NCBI GenBank assembly: GCA_947564265.1
Contig: CANOBK010000014.1
Span: 1-41,706 of the forward strand
Source: an uncultured Caryophanales bacterium
GTDB taxonomy: Bacteria; Bacillota_I; Bacilli_A; RF39; UBA660
Direction: 5' to 3'
Length of the DNA stretch: 41,706 bases
Position 1 is the stretch's first letter; each line of letters starts with the position of its first letter. Of this stretch, positions 39,877 to 41,706 are shown one piece after another. Made by a program: the position numbers and the translations under genes. Under the pieces are notes generated by a model, which was given only the letters and a program-made list of their open reading frames with translations, was not told where the DNA came from and searched no databases.

Positions 39877-41532
39877 ATGACAAATAAAGAATTAGCAGAT
39901 TTAATCTTTCCGAATGTTACCAAAACAATCGAGGATTATGAAAAAATGTATCCAGAAAGAAATTTACCAGAAGGAGCAGTAGTATCTCGTTTTGCCCCTA
40001 GTCCTACGGGATTCGTTCATATGGGAAGTTTACGTTCTGCCTTTATCGCAAGAAAAGTTCCAAAAGATACGAATGGTGTTTTTTTCTTAAGAATTGAAGA
40101 TACGGACGGAGCAAGAACGGTTGAAAACGGAATTCAAGGAATTATTGATGATTTAAAAAACTTTGATATCACGATCGATGAAGGGGTTGTATCAGAAACA
40201 GAACAAATCGGGGAGTATGGACCTTATATTCAAAGTGAAAGGAAAGAAATCTATCAAACATTTGCGAAACATTTAATAGAACAAGGAATGGCTTATCCAT
40301 GTTTTTGTACACCAGAAGAAATCGAAGAAATTCGGCAAATGCAAGAATTAAATAAAGAACGAATTGGATACTATGGAAGTTATGCAGAATGTCGTTTCCT
40401 AACGAATGAAGAACGTGCAGAAAGAATTAAAAAGGGAGAATCTTATATTATCCGTTTGAAATCGCCTGGAGATTTTAATAAAAAAATTGTGTTAAATGAT
40501 CTAGTCCGTGGAAAAATTGAATTTCCAGAAAATGATTTAGATATCGTATTAATCAAAAGTGATGGATTACCACTTTATCACTTTGCACATCTAGTAGATG
40601 ATCATTTAATGAGAACAACACATGTGATTCGTGGAGATGAGTGGATTTCTTCTACCCCAGTTCATTTACAACTATTTCAAGTATTCGGATTTGAGCCTCC
40701 TAGATATGCCCATTTAGGAACAGTTATGAAGGTTGATGAAAATGGAACGAGAAGAAAACTTTCCAAAAGAAAAGATCCAGAAGCTGCGGTTAGTTACTAT
40801 CATCAAAAGGGAATTCCAGTAGAGGCAGTTAACTTATATCTAATGACGATAGCGAATACCAACTTTGAAACATGGTGGGATCAAAATCAAACACTGGGAA
40901 TTGATGACTTTAAATTTGATTTTAAGAAGATGAGTGTTTCAGGAAGCTTATTTGATTTAGAAAAACTAATGAATATTTCTAAAAGTTATATCAGTAGATT
41001 AAAAGCAAGTGAGGTTTATGACAGATTATTAGTTTGGTCAAAAGAATTTGATACAGAATTCGCTTCTATCTTAGAAAAAAATAGAGACTATGCTATTTCT
41101 ATTTTCAATATTGAAAGAGAGCAAAAGAAACCAAGAAAAGATTATGCATCTTTCTCAACAATCAAAGACTGTGTTTGGTATATGTTTGATGAATATTTTA
41201 CAGGAGATTTAGAATATCAATTTGGAAAAGTGAATGATCCAGAAGAAATTCATCATATCTTAAAAACATATATTGAAAAATACTATGATGAGAATGATGA
41301 TAAAGATACCTGGTTTAGCAAAGTAAAAGAATTATCAGAAGAATTAGGTTACTGTAGTGATATGAAAGCTTACAAAGCAGATCCAGATACCTACAAAGGT
41401 AGTGTTGCGGATGTTTCTACAGTAATTAGAGTAGGCGCAACTACAAGTTCTATGACGCCAGATTTGTATGAAATTTTAAGATTGTTAGGAAAAGAAAAAA
41501 CAAAAGAACGCTTTGAAAAACTATATCGTTAA
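39877..41532 (+). CDS. gltX: Glutamyl-tRNA synthetase
   Basis: Charges tRNA-Glu (and possibly tRNA-Gln where GatCAB is used). The 551-residue class I enzyme has the signature FAPSPTGFVHMGSLRSAF (HMGS as HIGH), FFLRIEDTD, HLVDDHLMRTTHVIRGDEWISSTPVH and KLSKRKDPEAAV (KMSKS-like). It is longer than typical bacterial GluRS because of the C-terminal extension. The start at 39877 is fixed by the promoter overlap at 39841. It follows the tRNA-Gln gene as its own transcript. Confidence 0.95.
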   Translation: MTNKELADLIFPNVTKTIEDYEKMYPERNLPEGAVVSRFAPSPTGFVHMGSLRSAFIARKVPKDTNGVFFLRIEDTDGARTVENGIQGIIDDLKNFDITIDEGVVSETEQIGEYGPYIQSERKEIYQTFAKHLIEQGMAYPCFCTPEEIEEIRQMQELNKERIGYYGSYAECRFLTNEERAERIKKGESYIIRLKSPGDFNKKIVLNDLVRGKIEFPENDLDIVLIKSDGLPLYHFAHLVDDHLMRTTHVIRGDEWISSTPVHLQLFQVFGFEPPRYAHLGTVMKVDENGTRRKLSKRKDPEAAVSYYHQKGIPVEAVNLYLMTIANTNFETWWDQNQTLGIDDFKFDFKKMSVSGSLFDLEKLMNISKSYISRLKASEVYDRLLVWSKEFDTEFASILEKNRDYAISIFNIEREQKKPRKDYASFSTIKDCVWYMFDEYFTGDLEYQFGKVNDPEEIHHILKTYIEKYYDENDDKDTWFSKVKELSEELGYCSDMKAYKADPDTYKGSVADVSTVIRVGATTSSMTPDLYEILRLLGKEKTKERFEKLYR

Positions 41533-41547
41533 TTGAATAGTAAAATG

Positions 41548-41574
41548 AAAGGATGGTGAAAGCCATTCTTTTTT
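41548..41574 (+). terminator. Intrinsic terminator of gltX
   Basis: AAAGGATGG (41548-41556) pairs with CCATTCTTT (41563-41571), one G-U, ending in a T-run. Confidence 0.75.
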
Positions 41575-41660
41575 ATGCCCAAAATTCGACATATTTCTTG
41601 GTAAGAAAATGGTAAAAAAATAATAACCAACATCCCAATTTTAGATGATTATATTCTGGG

Positions 41661-41692
41661 TTGACAAAAAAGTCTGGGGGGGGGGGTATAAT
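41661..41692 (+). promoter_or_regulatory. Promoter with a G11 tract in the spacer
   Basis: TTGACA (41661-41666) and TATAAT (41687-41692) are both perfect consensus boxes but 20 bp apart, and 11 of the 20 spacer bases (41676-41686) are a run of G. Loss of three G would give the optimal 17-bp spacing, so slippage could switch expression of the gene beyond the window end. The -10 is also followed by an AT-rich start region. Confidence 0.75.
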
Positions 41693-41706
41693 TGGATTAT
41701 AATTAG

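Noticed and set aside
1-41706. CRISPR array
   Set aside because: No regularly spaced repeats with unique spacers were seen on either strand.

Overview
The window is AT-rich, uses TGA as an ordinary stop (for example the murL stop at 4477-4479), and has Gram-positive signatures: an EzrA-type division regulator, AGGAGG ribosome-binding sites, extended -10 promoters (TGTTATAAT) and hairpin plus T-run terminators. It most resembles an uncultured gut Bacillota of the Bacilli / Erysipelotrichia / RF39-like kind that keeps a peptidoglycan wall. That placement is inferred from gene content and composition; no 16S gene is present.

Layout. (1) 1-6889: end of a tRNA-Phe gene, several small hypothetical or GNAT / DUF5662-like genes, then an overlapping pair that looks like MurL and MurD2, the alternative route that puts D-glutamate into peptidoglycan by ligating L-Glu and then epimerising it, followed by two small genes. 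(2) 7051-7207: tRNA-Arg(ACG) and tRNA-Pro(TGG). (3) About 7201-18018: a 10.8-kb, more AT-rich integrated element with an HUH replication initiator, an SSB-like protein, a ribbon-helix-helix regulator, two zinc-ribbon membrane proteins (one with a parvulin foldase domain), an IS630-like HTH protein and three consecutive serine recombinases, the middle one apparently catalytically dead. A 9-bp direct repeat, one copy in the 3' end of tRNA-Pro, is a candidate att pair. No conjugation genes are seen. (4) 18150-18896: an orphan MvaI/BcnI-type restriction endonuclease on the minus strand. (5) 19341-22151: a secreted chymotrypsin-like serine protease followed by three tandem paralogues of a small exported protein, the second frameshifted in a T6 tract inside its membrane anchor.

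(6) 22314-27562: a tiny Gly/Cys-rich membrane protein, mutY, a metallophosphoesterase flanked by 19-bp direct repeats, a Nudix hydrolase, an exonuclease III, an S66 LD-carboxypeptidase and a class I glutamine amidotransferase-like hydrolase. (7) 27710-33256: pyrG behind a terminator-like leader, then an operon of FucO-like alcohol dehydrogenase, FIST-domain sensor and aldehyde dehydrogenase. (8) 33395-41706: ezrA, tRNA-Ala (minus strand), a DUF4358-like lipoprotein with an MBOAT / DHHW acyl-transfer pair, an Rpn-family nuclease, tRNA-Gln, gltX, and at the very end a promoter whose -35/-10 spacer contains a run of 11 G, a strong candidate for a phase-variable promoter.

The most unusual points are the murL-murD2 operon, the G11 promoter, the frameshifted member of the tandem secreted family, and the element with one dead and two apparently active serine recombinases.
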